Counted from the first letter of the stretch, positions 1 to 10,082 are shown. The stretch: 64,000 nucleotides of DNA from Solidesulfovibrio fructosivorans JJ] (GCF_000179555.1 NZ_AECZ01000001.1:1-64000), one strand, 5' to 3'. Notes: generated by a model not told the origin, from the letters alone. A program made the numbers and translations.

Positions 1-319
1 ATTATTTAATTCCAACATTTTGGAAAGCTTGAATCTTTTCGGAGAACACAGCCAGAGTCGGCGGTTTTGACTGTTGGAATCAGGACAACGTGCTGTTGCT
101 TCCGTACGGGATGCTTATCATCCCGACATCCGCGCCCCGGCCAACCCGCGAACCGACCAACGGATCAACGAACCACCCACTCACTCACTTATTCACCCCC
201 TAGCCAGCCGAATGAACCGAAAAGTACGGATTCCCGTGAGGCGAAATCCATCTTTCTTCTCCGAGGGGAGGACTTGCAACATCGCAGGGAGCCCGATATT
301 TGAAGGCCCGGCGAAGCGC
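1..319. other. Left-edge stretch with no gene recognised
   Basis: I see no convincing coding region here. Open frames on both strands give low-complexity, arginine- and proline-rich translations, and none has a good ribosome site. The first 60 bases are AT-rich compared with the rest and could be the end of an intergenic region or a promoter zone for the gene pair starting at 320. The part around 125-200 is rich in CCAC and CACT runs. No tRNA, terminator or repeat is evident. Confidence 0.5.
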
Positions 320-571
320 ATGGAAGAGAAAGATCCCTTGAGCCCCGAGGCAGTCCGGCTTCTGGCCGCATTGGCCGCGCAGCCGGAAACGGCCTTCCCG
401 GATCGCGTCATGCCCGGCGAGGTGGCGACGCGGCTCGGCTTTGCGCCGGGAAAGGCCTGGCGGCTCTTCCGGGCTCTCTTCGACAAGGGCTATTATCAAT
501 ACGACATTTCGGCTTACAGCGGCCGGCTGACCGAGGCCGGACGCGCGGCCGCAAAGGACTTGCGCAAGTGA
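320..571 (+). CDS. Small hypothetical protein, possibly winged-helix
   Basis: An 83-residue soluble protein from the ATG at 320. The open frame extends further upstream, but that extension looks non-coding (proline and arginine runs), so the internal ATG is preferred. The chain has an alternating helix pattern with a segment around residues 25-50 (VMPGEVATRLGF then a second helix) that resembles a small winged-helix fold, followed by an aromatic hairpin (KGYYQYDISAYSG). The family is not recognised. Its stop codon overlaps the GTG start of the next gene, so the two are probably co-translated. A DNA-binding role is inference only. Confidence 0.6.
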   Translation: MEEKDPLSPEAVRLLAALAAQPETAFPDRVMPGEVATRLGFAPGKAWRLFRALFDKGYYQYDISAYSGRLTEAGRAAAKDLRK

Positions 572-1038
572 AATTGTACCAGCATTGCTTAAGCGCCGTC
601 CCGCTGGCCGTGGCCGGTTACGCCGCCGCCGGGGGAAGTGTGGCGGCCGGTTTCATGGCCGGTTTCTCCAGCGTTCTCATGGACCTCGACCACGTGGCGG
701 ACTACGTGATCCACAATCGTGGCTGGGGCGGGGTGGAGGATTTTTTCAAAAGCTGCGAGGAAGGGCGGCTGACGAAGCTCTATCTCGTGATGCACGGCTT
801 CGAGTGGCTGATTCTCTTGTGGCTTCTCATCGGCACGGGCGCGGCCGCGCCCTGGGGTGTGGGGCTGGCCATCGGCATGTCGGGCCATATGCTGCTCGAC
901 TGGCTCGGCAACCGCCACATCGTCAAACCTTCGTTTTACTGGCTCTGGTTCCGGGCCCAGCACAACTTTGATGGCAACGCGCTTTATCGTGTTCCGCCGG
1001 GCATGGCCGTCGAGGTCGTTCGCGAAAATCGCGTCTGA
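568..1038 (+). CDS. Membrane protein of the YdjM-like metal-dependent hydrolase type
   Basis: A 156-residue protein starting at GTG 568, overlapping the preceding stop by four bases. It has three or four hydrophobic segments (about residues 8-35, 78-98 and 100-118). Between and after them are His/Asp motifs typical of the inner-membrane YdjM/DUF457 group: MDLDHVADY near residue 38, an HGFEW motif near 75, and GHMLLDWLGNRH near 108. In that family the clustered His and Asp residues are thought to bind metal, and the physiological substrate is unknown. Family membership is a motif-based judgement. A companion role with the small upstream gene is inferred from the overlap. Confidence 0.65.
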   Translation: MKLYQHCLSAVPLAVAGYAAAGGSVAAGFMAGFSSVLMDLDHVADYVIHNRGWGGVEDFFKSCEEGRLTKLYLVMHGFEWLILLWLLIGTGAAAPWGVGLAIGMSGHMLLDWLGNRHIVKPSFYWLWFRAQHNFDGNALYRVPPGMAVEVVRENRV

Positions 1039-1101
1039 TGTCGCACCCGTAAAGAGACGTCGGCATTTGTAATGGCCCCGGCTTTTGCCAGGCGGGGGCC
1101 A

Positions 1102-1668
1102 TTACAACAAAAAGGGAATCACGGCGCGAACGCGACGCCGGTAGGCCTTGTAAGGCTCTCCGAACTCCTCGATGAGCCACCGTTCCTCCAGCGCCAATTT
1201 GCGCCACAGCGCAAGGATGGCGAGCGCCACCGCCGCCACGCCGCGCCACTGGCCAAGCGTCAGGGCGGAACCCGCGAACGCCGTCAGCAGGCCGGTATAG
1301 ATGGGGTGGCGGACTAGCGCATACGGTCCCGTGCGCACCAACTCGTGACCGGATTGGATCGACACCACACCGCTCCAATTGGCCCCCAGGCAATGCCGTG
1401 CCCAGGCGGCGAAAAGCAGGCCCAGCGCGGTCAATCCGATTCCGATCCAGAAAAGCCCTTCTCCAGCCGGCGCGAACCGCGCTCCGAAGCCGGGAAGCAT
1501 GTCCGACGGCAGCGCCATGAGCGCTCCGGCAAGGATAAGCGTCATCACCTGCGCGCGGTACGAGCCGGCGCTGTCCCTGCGGATCGTGGGCTTGGCGCGT
1601 TTTGCCGTCGCCCGCCAATAGAGCAACCAGAGAAGCCATAGTCCGGGAGGTAAAAAGGAGTGAATCAT
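1102..1668 (-). CDS. Isoprenylcysteine carboxyl methyltransferase-like membrane protein
   Basis: A 188-residue protein from ATG 1668, with a GAGG about 10 bases upstream. It has several hydrophobic spans (roughly residues 5-17, 40-60, 70-92 and 130-155). The C-terminal half carries the ICMT/PEMT signature: a GPYALVRHPIYTG motif near residue 113 followed by EERWLIEEFGEPYKAYRRRV near residues 160-180. This is the SAM-binding region of bacterial ICMT-like methyltransferases. Bacterial members act on small or lipid substrates that are mostly undefined, so the substrate here is unknown. It is convergent with the upstream membrane-protein gene. The family call is good; the function is generic. Confidence 0.8.
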   Translation of the reverse strand: MIHSFLPPGLWLLWLLYWRATAKRAKPTIRRDSAGSYRAQVMTLILAGALMALPSDMLPGFGARFAPAGEGLFWIGIGLTALGLLFAAWARHCLGANWSGVVSIQSGHELVRTGPYALVRHPIYTGLLTAFAGSALTLGQWRGVAAVALAILALWRKLALEERWLIEEFGEPYKAYRRRVRAVIPFLL

Positions 1669-1760
1669 GGTTACGGGTACCTCAATCTGTGTGACAAAAT
1701 CGTGACAGCGTGGCGGGTGCCGCGGTGGTGCGCCCCCGAAGCGAGGCGTACGAAGCGCTT

Positions 1761-4700
1761 TTAACGTCTGGCCTGACGCCCGGTGGGGCATTGGGATTTG
1801 ACCGGGGCGTGCAGGGCGAGGCGCAACTCGGGGTCCAGGGGCGTCTCCACGGCTTCGGTCAGGAAGAAGGCCGGGGAATCGTCGAGCACCTCGAGTTCCT
1901 TGGTCCGCACCACGTGGAAAAGTTCCCCCCAACTTGTTGCATAGAGCACATCCGCCGTCACGGAGCGGCGTTCCTCGCGCGGGGTAAGCAGGTTGACCGC
2001 GATCAGGGCGGCGGTGATGCGTTCCGGGGCCAGCCCCCAGGACAAGGGCGGGCCGAAGGTCTCCCTGGCCGGAAACGCGCTGTGGATGGCCGCGAGCAGC
2101 CCGGTGACATCGGGCAGGGTGAGCGGCGCCGGCAGGGTCGACGCGCCAAGGGGCATGCCCGGCCGATAGAGTTCGTTGGCCACGATCCAGGCGCAAAGGC
2201 GCGGCAGGGAGGCGTCCTGGCGCACGGTTTCCCGCGTCCGCGCCCCGCGATCGCCGCCGCTTCGCGGCTCGCCGCGCACCACGAAGCCTTTTTCCCTGGG
2301 CGCGATCTCCTCGTAGCCGAATTCCAGGGAATCAAACAGGTCATGCCCCGGCCGCACGAACGGCAGCCGCATGATCTTGCCGACCTTGCGGCCGAAACTG
2401 GCGGCGATGCGGCGCGACAGCATGGTCTGGTCGCGTTCGGTCAGCCCGCCGCCGCTGGCCAGTTCCCGGCTGCGTTCCTTGAGCCGTTCATAGGCGCGCA
2501 GAAAGTATTGGGTAATGGCGTCGCCCAGGGCCGTTGCCGCGGCGAAGCTCGCCTGTCCGATCTTGGTTTCCCGTTTGGGCGGCGGCGGACACCCCCCGCC
2601 GGGCGTCGGGGCATAGGGAAAATAATGGTCGAGCAGGGTATCGCCGTCCCGGCCGATGTATTCCTCGCAGGGATCGAATCCGGTTTTTTGCATGAAGGCC
2701 TGGCGCAACAACTCCACCGCGCCGGCCTGTCCGGCACGCTCGTAATGCCGGCTGACTTCGCGGAAGAGCAGGGCGTACGGGTCGCAGTGCCAAAGCCCGC
2801 CAAGACTGGCGAAAATCGACTGCTTGAGGGTGTCGCACAGCAGTTCCGGCGTGCCCGGGGCGGCGGCGTATTTTTCCAGTAGCCCGAATTTCATGATGGA
2901 TTTGAACGGGCTCGTTAAGGATTTGACGATCATCCACAACGAGGCCCCGAAGTATTCGTCTCCGGCGATGGATTGCACGCAGCCGAAATCGAGGCTGTCG
3001 GCCGCGATTTCCGGTTCGGAGCGGACAAGGCCGGCCAACGCCTTGGCGTAGGCTTCCGGGGCGATGCGCGGGGCCATGCACCACCATGCCGGTTTCCGGC
3101 CGGCGACGACCAGCGCCGTACGGTAGAACTCCTCCTTGAGCAGGCAGCCCTGGGCCGAGCCGTAGCCCTCGTCCTCGGAGTAGCCGAAGACATTGTTGCG
3201 CACATCGGCGACGGTCATGCAGAAAAAGTGGATTTCAAGCCCACGGTCGGCCATGGCCTGGCGGCTGATGGTTTCGAGCTTTTCCTGGAAGGCCGCGTAA
3301 TCCGGGCGGGAAGCCGCTTTTTCGTTCAGGCATATCCAGACGTCGAGATCCGACTCCGCGCCCTGGGCCACGGTGCCCATGCTGCCGATGGTGTAGACCG
3401 ACTCCACGCCGATGGGGGCCAGGGGACGGCTTGCGCAGTCCGCTATGGTCCGACCGCCGTAGCGCGCGGCATGGCGCACGGCGGGAAGGTCGGGATAATA
3501 CCCGGCGATGCGCGCCGCCGGGGCTTGCCGCGTGCCCGAGGCGTCGCGCACGAAGGGCGCTTCGATAAGCACGGGCATCATGTCCAGAAAAGCCGCGCCT
3601 TCCTCGCCAAGACGTCTTCTGGCCCAGGACAGGCGGCGCTTGTTGTTGGCCAGGAGCGCCCGTCGCCGCCGGGCCAGGTCGCGGGAGAAAAAGGCCGCGT
3701 CGCAACAGGCGGCCACAAGGCGCAGCCCCGGCCCCGAGGCAAGCTCCGCGGGCAGGGGGATGTCCAGTTCGGTTTCGGCCAGGGCCTCGGCCTCGTCCTT
3801 GGCCATGGCCCCCAGGATATCGGATTCGTCCGTGGCGCCGGAAAAGCGTGATCCGGCGAAATAACAGCCCTTGGTGCGCACGCCGCGCAAATTGGCCCGG
3901 GGAAAGGAGGCCATTTCGAACAGGCAGTCGGAAAAAAGCGCGCCCCGGGCCGAGAATTCGTGCAACGCCGCCCGCACGAGGCTGACGCCCCGAAACCGGC
4001 AGCGGGAGAGCTTCAGGTTGATGGCGGCGGCTCCATACAGATCGCATTCCCAGGCTTCGACCGCATCGAAGGCCAGGTTGCGGCCTGTAATCGAGGCAAA
4101 GGAGCACAGCCGCAGTTCGCAAGCGTCGAAGCGAACGTTTTCGAGAACGCTTTTGCTGAACCGGCAGTCGGCGAAGCGGCAGCCGCGAAACGCCACCTCG
4201 GAAAACGAGCTTTCCTCGAAGCCGACGTCCGTGAACTGGCAATTGGTGAAGGTCGTTTTGGCGAACGCGGCATGCCCCAGGCTGGTCGCCCGGAACGTGG
4301 CCTTGGAAAGGGCGGCTCCGGTCACCTGCACGCCGTCGAGACGCGCCCAGGACGCCTGGAAGTTGTTGATTTCGCCGCCGGCCGCGAGCGTCCGGAGAAG
4401 CCCCTCGGTCTTGCCGTTGAGGGCGTCCGCGTCAGGGCCGCCCACCATGGTTTTGACGCGCCGCCAAAGTCCCTTTTGTTCCTGCTGTCGGTCCGTGGCA
4501 GCTCCGGGCATCGTGGGACGGGAGGGAAAAGGACGCGCCGCGGCCCTGGCCCTGGCGGCCATGTCGTCGGTGAGAATCTGCCCCAGGGCGGGGGGGGCGA
4601 TGCCCGATTTGAGCGCGGCCCGGGCGGCGGTTTCCATGGTCCGGGGCATGGCCGCGGCCAAAATGGCATAGACCGAGGTCAGCGTCCTCTGGCGCGTTGC

Positions 4701-5648
4701 CGCCGGAAGCGCCCGCAGCAACTGGCCAAAGGCGGTCAGAGGCAGGTTGGTCAGAAATGCGCCCAGTTCGAGCAGCCGCTCCGGCGCATCGGCGATGCAC
4801 GCGGCGGCGGCGGTTGCGGCCTGGGCGGGATCGCACCGGGCCAAGGCGGCCAGGGCGGCGGCCGCAAGCGAAGGTTCCGGCGCTGCGAACAGGGCTCGAA
4901 GGGGTTTTGCCGCCACGGCCGGGTTGACGCCGGGCGTTTCGGCCAGGGCGAGACACACCGTTTCGGCGGACACCTCGTCCATGTCGCCGAGGCGCAGGGC
5001 CAGCTTTTCGATCAGCGTGGGTTCGCGCAGGCGGCCGATCACCCGGGCCATATACCGGGTCTGTTCGGCGGAAAGGTCCATCTCCAACAGTCGGTGCAGC
5101 CACATGCCGAGCCGTCCCCGCACCAGGGCATTGCGCACGGGCAGGGCCGGATATTCGTGGCGGTTGGCCAGAAGGTCGAGCAGGATGAGCAGCTCGTCGG
5201 GCACGCGCTCGACCACGTCGGCGATGATTTCGAGGCAGAACTGGTTCGTTTTGGGACGCGAAGGCCGGGGACGGCGGTAGAAGGCATTGGCGAAAAGGAG
5301 CTTTTCCTCGACGCCGAGCGAGCCGAGGATGGAGATGGCCTGGTCTTCGGGCAGTTTTTCCAGGTAAATGACGGCCAGGACCTCGCCTTCGACGCCCAGG
5401 CGGAAAAGGAGCCCGAAGGCCTGCCTGGCGAAATGATCATCGCCGGCGGCGAGCAGCGCGGCCAGGAGAAAAGCCAATTCGGATGCTTCGCCGGCCGTGG
5501 CCGGGTCGTTGACGGCGCCCCGGTCGATGAAGGCCAGGGCCTGCCGGGCCAGGGGAACCAGGGGGGACAGGTCGGAACCCGGCGGCTGGGACAGGCCGGT
5601 GCGCAGGGTCCGCATGATGGTTTGGGCCGGGGAGCCCGGCCGGGTCAC
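1761..5648 (-). CDS. Class I adenylate cyclase with HEAT-like and pentapeptide-repeat N-terminus
   Basis: A 1295-residue protein, much longer than E. coli CyaA (848 residues). Residues about 750-1150 match the class I adenylate cyclase catalytic domain. They include the nucleotidyltransferase signature GSMGTVAQGAESDLDVWICL near residues 750-770, with the G-S pair and the paired Asp residues in SDLDVW, and downstream motifs such as LEIHFFCM and CLLKEEFYRTALVVAGR. This domain makes cAMP from ATP. The first 390 residues are helical, HEAT-like and rich in Ala and Leu. Residues about 440-610 form a right-handed-helix type pentapeptide repeat block with many A(D/N)LXX- and FXXCRF-like units. The C-terminal 130 residues look globular. 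The gene lies 30 bases after the co-oriented HD-GYP gene, suggesting one second-messenger operon. The N-terminal fusion is unusual for class I cyclases; its role (protein interaction or regulation) is inference. Confidence 0.85.
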   Translation of the reverse strand: MTRPGSPAQTIMRTLRTGLSQPPGSDLSPLVPLARQALAFIDRGAVNDPATAGEASELAFLLAALLAAGDDHFARQAFGLLFRLGVEGEVLAVIYLEKLPEDQAISILGSLGVEEKLLFANAFYRRPRPSRPKTNQFCLEIIADVVERVPDELLILLDLLANRHEYPALPVRNALVRGRLGMWLHRLLEMDLSAEQTRYMARVIGRLREPTLIEKLALRLGDMDEVSAETVCLALAETPGVNPAVAAKPLRALFAAPEPSLAAAALAALARCDPAQAATAAAACIADAPERLLELGAFLTNLPLTAFGQLLRALPAATRQRTLTSVYAILAAAMPRTMETAARAALKSGIAPPALGQILTDDMAARARAAARPFPSRPTMPGAATDRQQEQKGLWRRVKTMVGGPDADALNGKTEGLLRTLAAGGEINNFQASWARLDGVQVTGAALSKATFRATSLGHAAFAKTTFTNCQFTDVGFEESSFSEVAFRGCRFADCRFSKSVLENVRFDACELRLCSFASITGRNLAFDAVEAWECDLYGAAAINLKLSRCRFRGVSLVRAALHEFSARGALFSDCLFEMASFPRANLRGVRTKGCYFAGSRFSGATDESDILGAMAKDEAEALAETELDIPLPAELASGPGLRLVAACCDAAFFSRDLARRRRALLANNKRRLSWARRRLGEEGAAFLDMMPVLIEAPFVRDASGTRQAPAARIAGYYPDLPAVRHAARYGGRTIADCASRPLAPIGVESVYTIGSMGTVAQGAESDLDVWICLNEKAASRPDYAAFQEKLETISRQAMADRGLEIHFFCMTVADVRNNVFGYSEDEGYGSAQGCLLKEEFYRTALVVAGRKPAWWCMAPRIAPEAYAKALAGLVRSEPEIAADSLDFGCVQSIAGDEYFGASLWMIVKSLTSPFKSIMKFGLLEKYAAAPGTPELLCDTLKQSIFASLGGLWHCDPYALLFREVSRHYERAGQAGAVELLRQAFMQKTGFDPCEEYIGRDGDTLLDHYFPYAPTPGGGCPPPPKRETKIGQASFAAATALGDAITQYFLRAYERLKERSRELASGGGLTERDQTMLSRRIAASFGRKVGKIMRLPFVRPGHDLFDSLEFGYEEIAPREKGFVVRGEPRSGGDRGARTRETVRQDASLPRLCAWIVANELYRPGMPLGASTLPAPLTLPDVTGLLAAIHSAFPARETFGPPLSWGLAPERITAALIAVNLLTPREERRSVTADVLYATSWGELFHVVRTKELEVLDDSPAFFLTEAVETPLDPELRLALHAPVKSQCPTGRQARR

Positions 5649-5678
5649 GATGTGCCCCGGTGGATGGCGGCGAAGGCC

Positions 5679-6965
5679 CTATGTGCGGGGTGCGGCGTCC
5701 ACATAGTAGGAAACCTGTCTGCCGGGATTGAGATAGTGGAGCACGTCCGGGGCCAGTTCCACCGGTTTGAGGGCCTTGATCACGGTCAGTTCCGTCTCGA
5801 TGACAAGGTCGATGATGAGCGCCTCGCGTTTGGGAATGTCGGGATGGTAGACCTTGATGGAAGGACGCATGGAATCGCGCATGTTGGCGGAGACGACCAT
5901 GCCCTGCATGCCGTTGGACAGCTCCACCAACGTGCCGGGCGGGTAGACGCCGAGCTTGCGGATAAAAAAGGTGACGGCCTTGGGGTCGTAAAAAGCGCGA
6001 TGCTTGTAAAGCGCCTTCATGGCCTCATGGGGCGTTACGCCTTCCTCGCCATCCTTGCCGTTGCAGAAGCGGTCGTAGGCATCGGCCACACTGGCTATGC
6101 GCGCGCCGAGGCTGATGGCCGAACCCGCGAGGCGGGCGGGGAAGCCCGAGCCGTCGATGTGCTCATGGTGTTGCAGGACCAGGGATTGGGCGGCGGTGGG
6201 AAAGCCGGGCACGGCGGCCAGCATTTTCGCCCCGATCTTGGGGTGCTCCATGTAGTATTCTTTGAGCACCTTGTTCATGGTCAGCATACTGCCCTTGCTG
6301 AAGCGCTGAATGGGCACCCGGCCCTTGCCCACGTCGTGGAACAGCGCGCCAAGGCCGACCTCCTCGATATCGGTCTTGCCGACGCCCAGTTCCTTGGCCA
6401 GCATCATGGACAGCACGGCCACGTTTAAGGCGTGGTAGTGCTTGGCCTCTTCCCGCATCTTGGCGGTCATGACGTTGATGAGGACATCGAGATCGGACAG
6501 GAAGACGTCGGCCATGGGGCCGACCACTTCGCCGGCGGCTTCCAGCACCTCGGCGCTGGGGGAGGAAACGCGCTTTATGGCCTCGACAACCTTGTCCATG
6601 GCCTTTGCGTAGCGTCGCTCGCAATTGGCGAAGCGTTCGAGCCGCTCCTTGTTGCGCTCGATGGTTTCGCGCTTGAGGCTCGAGAGTTCGGCCGAAACCG
6701 GGGTGCGGGCGGCGGTCCAGGGCCCTTTCTGGGGTTTGCCGGACATGCCGTCGACCTCTTCCAGCGAAATGGGCAGGCGGTCGGATTTGTCCGGCACGCA
6801 AAAAACATGGGCCAGGCCGAGGGAGAGCACCTTGGCCACGTCGGCCTCGCTTTTGAGCTTGAACCCTTTGGCCGGGAACGGGTGGGTGAGCCCCGGCTCG
6901 TCGATGCGGATGAAAAGTCCGGGGCAGAGCTGTTCCACCAGGATGGGGTATTCGTCGATGTGCAT
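5679..6965 (-). CDS. HD-GYP domain c-di-GMP phosphodiesterase
   Basis: A 428-residue cytoplasmic protein with no membrane segment. Residues 1-75 resemble the DUF3391-type N-terminal domain found before many HD-GYP domains. Residues about 165-380 are the HD-GYP domain, with the HD pair at 210-211 (ALFHDVGKGRVP) and the extended HHEHIDGSGFP motif at 266-276 that carries the GYP-equivalent residues, here GFP. HD-GYP proteins hydrolyse cyclic di-GMP using a bimetal centre; GFP-type variants vary in activity. It precedes the adenylate cyclase in the same direction, so one transcript may link c-di-GMP and cAMP signalling (inference). Confidence 0.88.
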   Translation of the reverse strand: MHIDEYPILVEQLCPGLFIRIDEPGLTHPFPAKGFKLKSEADVAKVLSLGLAHVFCVPDKSDRLPISLEEVDGMSGKPQKGPWTAARTPVSAELSSLKRETIERNKERLERFANCERRYAKAMDKVVEAIKRVSSPSAEVLEAAGEVVGPMADVFLSDLDVLINVMTAKMREEAKHYHALNVAVLSMMLAKELGVGKTDIEEVGLGALFHDVGKGRVPIQRFSKGSMLTMNKVLKEYYMEHPKIGAKMLAAVPGFPTAAQSLVLQHHEHIDGSGFPARLAGSAISLGARIASVADAYDRFCNGKDGEEGVTPHEAMKALYKHRAFYDPKAVTFFIRKLGVYPPGTLVELSNGMQGMVVSANMRDSMRPSIKVYHPDIPKREALIIDLVIETELTVIKALKPVELAPDVLHYLNPGRQVSYYVDAAPRT

Positions 6966-7145
6966 GGGACATTTTTCCTGAGTGCGCGGCTCCGGTCACG
7001 GCCTGGACGCCATCGTGCCGTCCGACAGCCGAACGCAAGGCATTTCAAGGTATATGCGCCTGGGAAAAAACCTGTCAACTCGCCGGGCGCGGCTTGCCGA
7101 AAATACCGGCCACGGCTATGGTAGTCAGGCGCAGCCCTCTTGCCT

Positions 7146-7919
7146 ATGGAAAATTCCGCCCCGCCCCCACGCAAACCCGTCAAGGGCGTTTTTTCCACCG
7201 ACGCCCAGGAATTTCAGGGAAAAAGACGGATTGGCCACCTGAGCCAGCGAATCTTCGTCTACGCCGTGGAGCAGGACGACGGCCGCGTCCTCATCCAGCG
7301 CTTGAGCCGCAATTTCATGCCCGCCGGCGCCAGGCGCTTTATCACCAGGGAGAGCCTCCTGGCCGACTACCTGCCCGAGCCGTCCATCTACATCAACAAA
7401 CTTGTGCCGGTCATGCGCCGTCTGGAGGAGACCGTGGCCACAGCGGATCGGCATCGGCAGCGGCAGGAACTTTTCACCGCGGAGTTCGAATACAAAAATG
7501 TGCTGCGGGTGGACGAGGAACACGTCAAGGCCACGTTCGGGCTGGGGCTTACCTATCTTGAGCGCCAGGAGAAGCAAAACGCGGACATAGTCTTTCAAAA
7601 AATCATGCGCATCGAGGCGGCGTTCACCCCGGAGCATAAGCATTTGTTCAACGATTTCGGCATTCAGATGCGCAAGCTCGGCATGTACGACGAGGCCATG
7701 CGCTATTACATCCGCGCCTACCATCTGTGCCGCACAGATGAACACCTGCTCTACAACATGGCCAGGACCCTCTATGAGAAGGGACGGCTCAAAAGTTCCC
7801 GGATGATGTTGACGCATGCCTTGCGTCTCAATCCGGAATTTCCCGAGGGCAAGGCGTTTATGGCCTACCTCGATTCCAGGCGGCGCGGCGAGATGCCGCC
7901 GGAGCCGCCGCTCGAATGA
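7146..7919 (+). CDS. TPR-repeat protein
   Basis: A 257-residue soluble protein. Residues about 105-235 contain tandem helical pairs with TPR spacing, for example LGLTYLERQEKQNADIVFQ, FGIQMRKLGMYDEAMRYYIRAY, LLYNMARTLYEKGRLKSS and ALRLNPEFPEGKAF. The N-terminal 100 residues are a separate basic region of unknown fold. The ATG at 7146 is preferred over the TTG six bases upstream. TPR domains usually scaffold protein complexes; the partner is not evident. It is divergent from the HD-GYP gene with about 180 bases between them. Confidence 0.75.
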   Translation: MENSAPPPRKPVKGVFSTDAQEFQGKRRIGHLSQRIFVYAVEQDDGRVLIQRLSRNFMPAGARRFITRESLLADYLPEPSIYINKLVPVMRRLEETVATADRHRQRQELFTAEFEYKNVLRVDEEHVKATFGLGLTYLERQEKQNADIVFQKIMRIEAAFTPEHKHLFNDFGIQMRKLGMYDEAMRYYIRAYHLCRTDEHLLYNMARTLYEKGRLKSSRMMLTHALRLNPEFPEGKAFMAYLDSRRRGEMPPEPPLE

Positions 7920-8063
7920 TCCGCCGGTTTCGGGCCTGTTGTGCCTGTCGATGATGCTTTCTTTTCCGAATGCCTTCGGTTGTCTTGCTGGTTGTGCTTG
8001 TGCGCGTCCTCTCCGCTTCGTGATCGTCCATTGCGCCGGAATATCCCGGTTTCCCTTTCATAA

Positions 8064-8094
8064 TTGACAAAAATGGCATAAACGGAAATACTAT
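8064..8094 (+). promoter_or_regulatory. Candidate sigma-70 promoter of the chemoreceptor gene
   Basis: A TTGACA hexamer at 8064-8069 is followed after 19 bases by TACTAT at 8089-8094, in an AT-rich island about 75 bases before the receptor start. The -35 hexamer is perfect; the spacer is two bases longer than ideal. It is the only promoter-like pair I noticed in this intergenic stretch. Confidence 0.35.
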
Positions 8095-8167
8095 TGCGCC
8101 TACGTCATGCATCCGGCACGAAGCCGGCGTAGATTTCCCAACCAAGCAGTTACAGGGAGGGACGGCC

Positions 8168-9946
8168 ATGGGGCGGTTCAAGGTCGGGGTCAGGCTTTTT
8201 GTTTCCGTGATCGTCACCTCGCTTATCACCGTGGGCATCGCGGTTCTTGGCTATCAGGGGCTGCGCCAGACCGGGGCCGGCGTCTCGGATGTGGCCGGTG
8301 AGGCCCTGCCCTGCGTGGAGGGGCTCGGTTTCGTCAAGGAGGGGATTCTCGCCGCCCAGTCGGCCGAGCGCACCATCCTCATTCCCGAACTGGGCAACTC
8401 CAAGGAATTCGACCGGCAGCGCGAGAACCTGCAAAAGGGCCTGGACCTGGCCGACCAGGGCAGGGCCATGGTGGAGGGGCTCCTTCGCGGCGACGAGGAG
8501 GCGGCCCAGTGGAAGGTCTTCAACGCCGCCCTGGCCGACTGGCGCGCCTCCAGCGCCAAGGTGGTGGACCTCGTCTCCCGCAACAAGCGCAGCAACGCCT
8601 TGACCATGTCCATCGGCACCTCCATGATTTCCTTGCGCAAGGCCATGGCCGCGCTCAATTTTCTGCTGGAACGCAGCCGGACCGGGGCCGACGCCATGGC
8701 TTTGTCCGTGCAAAAGGAAGCCGGCCGGCGCGGCATGGTTCTGATCGTGGCCGGCGCGGCTTGTCTGCTTCTTTCCATCGCCCTGGGCACCCTTGTCACC
8801 CTTTCCATCGTGCGGCCGCTGCGCAAGGGCGTGGCCTTCGCCCGGGCGGTGGCCGACGGGAATCTGGATGCGCGCCTGACCGTCACGGGGCGCGACGAGA
8901 TCGGCGAGCTGGCCGACGCCTTGCGCCGGATGCTGGCTTCGCTGCGGGAGAGCCTGGAAGCGGCCAGAAAGCGGGGTGAGGAAGCCGCCGCCGAGGCCCA
9001 AAAAGCCTGCGACGCCACGGCGGAGGCCGACGCCCACCGTTTGGCCGCCGAAAAGGCGCGCGAGGAGGGCATGCTCGACGCCTCCAGATGTCTGGCCGAT
9101 GTGGTGGCCGTCCTCACCGACGCGGCGGCCGAACTGGCCGAACGCACGGCGCAGGCCACGCAAGGCGCGGACGAGCAGGCCGGGCGGCTTTCGGAAACCG
9201 TCGCCTCCATGGGCCAGATGAGCGCCACCGTGCTCGATGTGGCCCAAAACGCCGCCACCGCTTCGGAGACCGCGTCCGAGGCCCGGGAGCGGGCCATGGC
9301 CGGTTCCGAAGTGGTGCGCAAGGCCGTCGACGGCATTACCGCCGCCAGGGACAAGGCGCTTTCCCTGGCCAAGGACATGGCCGAACTGGGCAACCGGGCC
9401 GAGGGCATCGGCAATATTCTCGGCGTCATTTCCGATATTGCCGACCAGACCAACCTGCTGGCCTTAAACGCCGCCATCGAGGCGGCCCGGGCCGGCGAGG
9501 CCGGGCGCGGCTTCGCCGTGGTCGCCGACGAGGTGCGAAAGCTGGCCGAAAAGACCATGACCGCCACGGCCGAGGTGGGGCAGGCCATCCGCGACGTCCA
9601 GGCCGGCACCCGCAAAAGCGCTGACGGCGTGGGCGAGGCCGTGACCGTCATCGAATCGGCCACAGCCCTGGCCGGCGAATCGGGGCAGGCCCTTGACGCC
9701 ATCGTCTCCCTCGTGGAAACCGCCGCCGACCAGGTTCGTTCCATTGCCGCCGCTTCCCAGGAACAATCCGCCGCCACCGACGCCATCGAGAACTCCATCG
9801 CCGACGTCAACCGGGTGTCCGGGGAAACGGCCGAGGCCATGGAACGCGCGGCCCTGACCGTGACGGGCCTTGGCGAGCAGACCAGGATATTGCAGGGGCT
9901 CATCGACGAGCTGCGCGGTTCCGGCCAGGCGGCTTTGCCGGCCTGA
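8168..9946 (+). CDS. Methyl-accepting chemotaxis protein
   Basis: A 592-residue transmembrane chemoreceptor. TM1 is at about residues 9-29, a roughly 155-residue periplasmic four-helix-type sensor follows, TM2 is at about 190-215, a HAMP domain at about 216-270, then a long coiled-coil signalling domain. The conserved hairpin tip is visible near residues 420-455 ([19 protein letters not shown], then [16 protein letters not shown]), the CheA/CheW contact region. The sensor ligand is not predictable. The ATG at 8168 follows a good AGGGAGG site. The gene appears monocistronic. Confidence 0.93.
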   Translation: MGRFKVGVRLFVSVIVTSLITVGIAVLGYQGLRQTGAGVSDVAGEALPCVEGLGFVKEGILAAQSAERTILIPELGNSKEFDRQRENLQKGLDLADQGRAMVEGLLRGDEEAAQWKVFNAALADWRASSAKVVDLVSRNKRSNALTMSIGTSMISLRKAMAALNFLLERSRTGADAMALSVQKEAGRRGMVLIVAGAACLLLSIALGTLVTLSIVRPLRKGVAFARAVADGNLDARLTVTGRDEIGELADALRRMLASLRESLEAARKRGEEAAAEAQKACDATAEADAHRLAAEKAREEGMLDASRCLADVVAVLTDAAAELAERTAQATQGADEQAGRLSETVASMGQMSATVLDVAQNAATASETASEARERAMAGSEVVRKAVDGITAARDKALSLAKDMAELGNRAEGIGNILGVISDIADQTNLLALNAAIEAARAGEAGRGFAVVADEVRKLAEKTMTATAEVGQAIRDVQAGTRKSADGVGEAVTVIESATALAGESGQALDAIVSLVETAADQVRSIAAASQEQSAATDAIENSIADVNRVSGETAEAMERAALTVTGLGEQTRILQGLIDELRGSGQAALPA

Positions 9947-10082
9947 GACGGCCGACCCTCTTGACCCCCCGGGTGAAAACCCCTAGAATGCCACGTTTAC
10001 GTTCCAAACGTCACGCAAGCGCGACACAACAGTCGCCGCCGGAATGGTTTCGGCGGCGGACAGACGCAACGGGGGAAGGAAA

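Noticed and set aside
3960-6428. A very long rightward open frame opposite the cyclase and HD-GYP genes
   Set aside because: It is antisense to two well-supported genes, and its translation is Gly/Arg/His-rich without motifs, as expected for the complement of GC-rich coding DNA.
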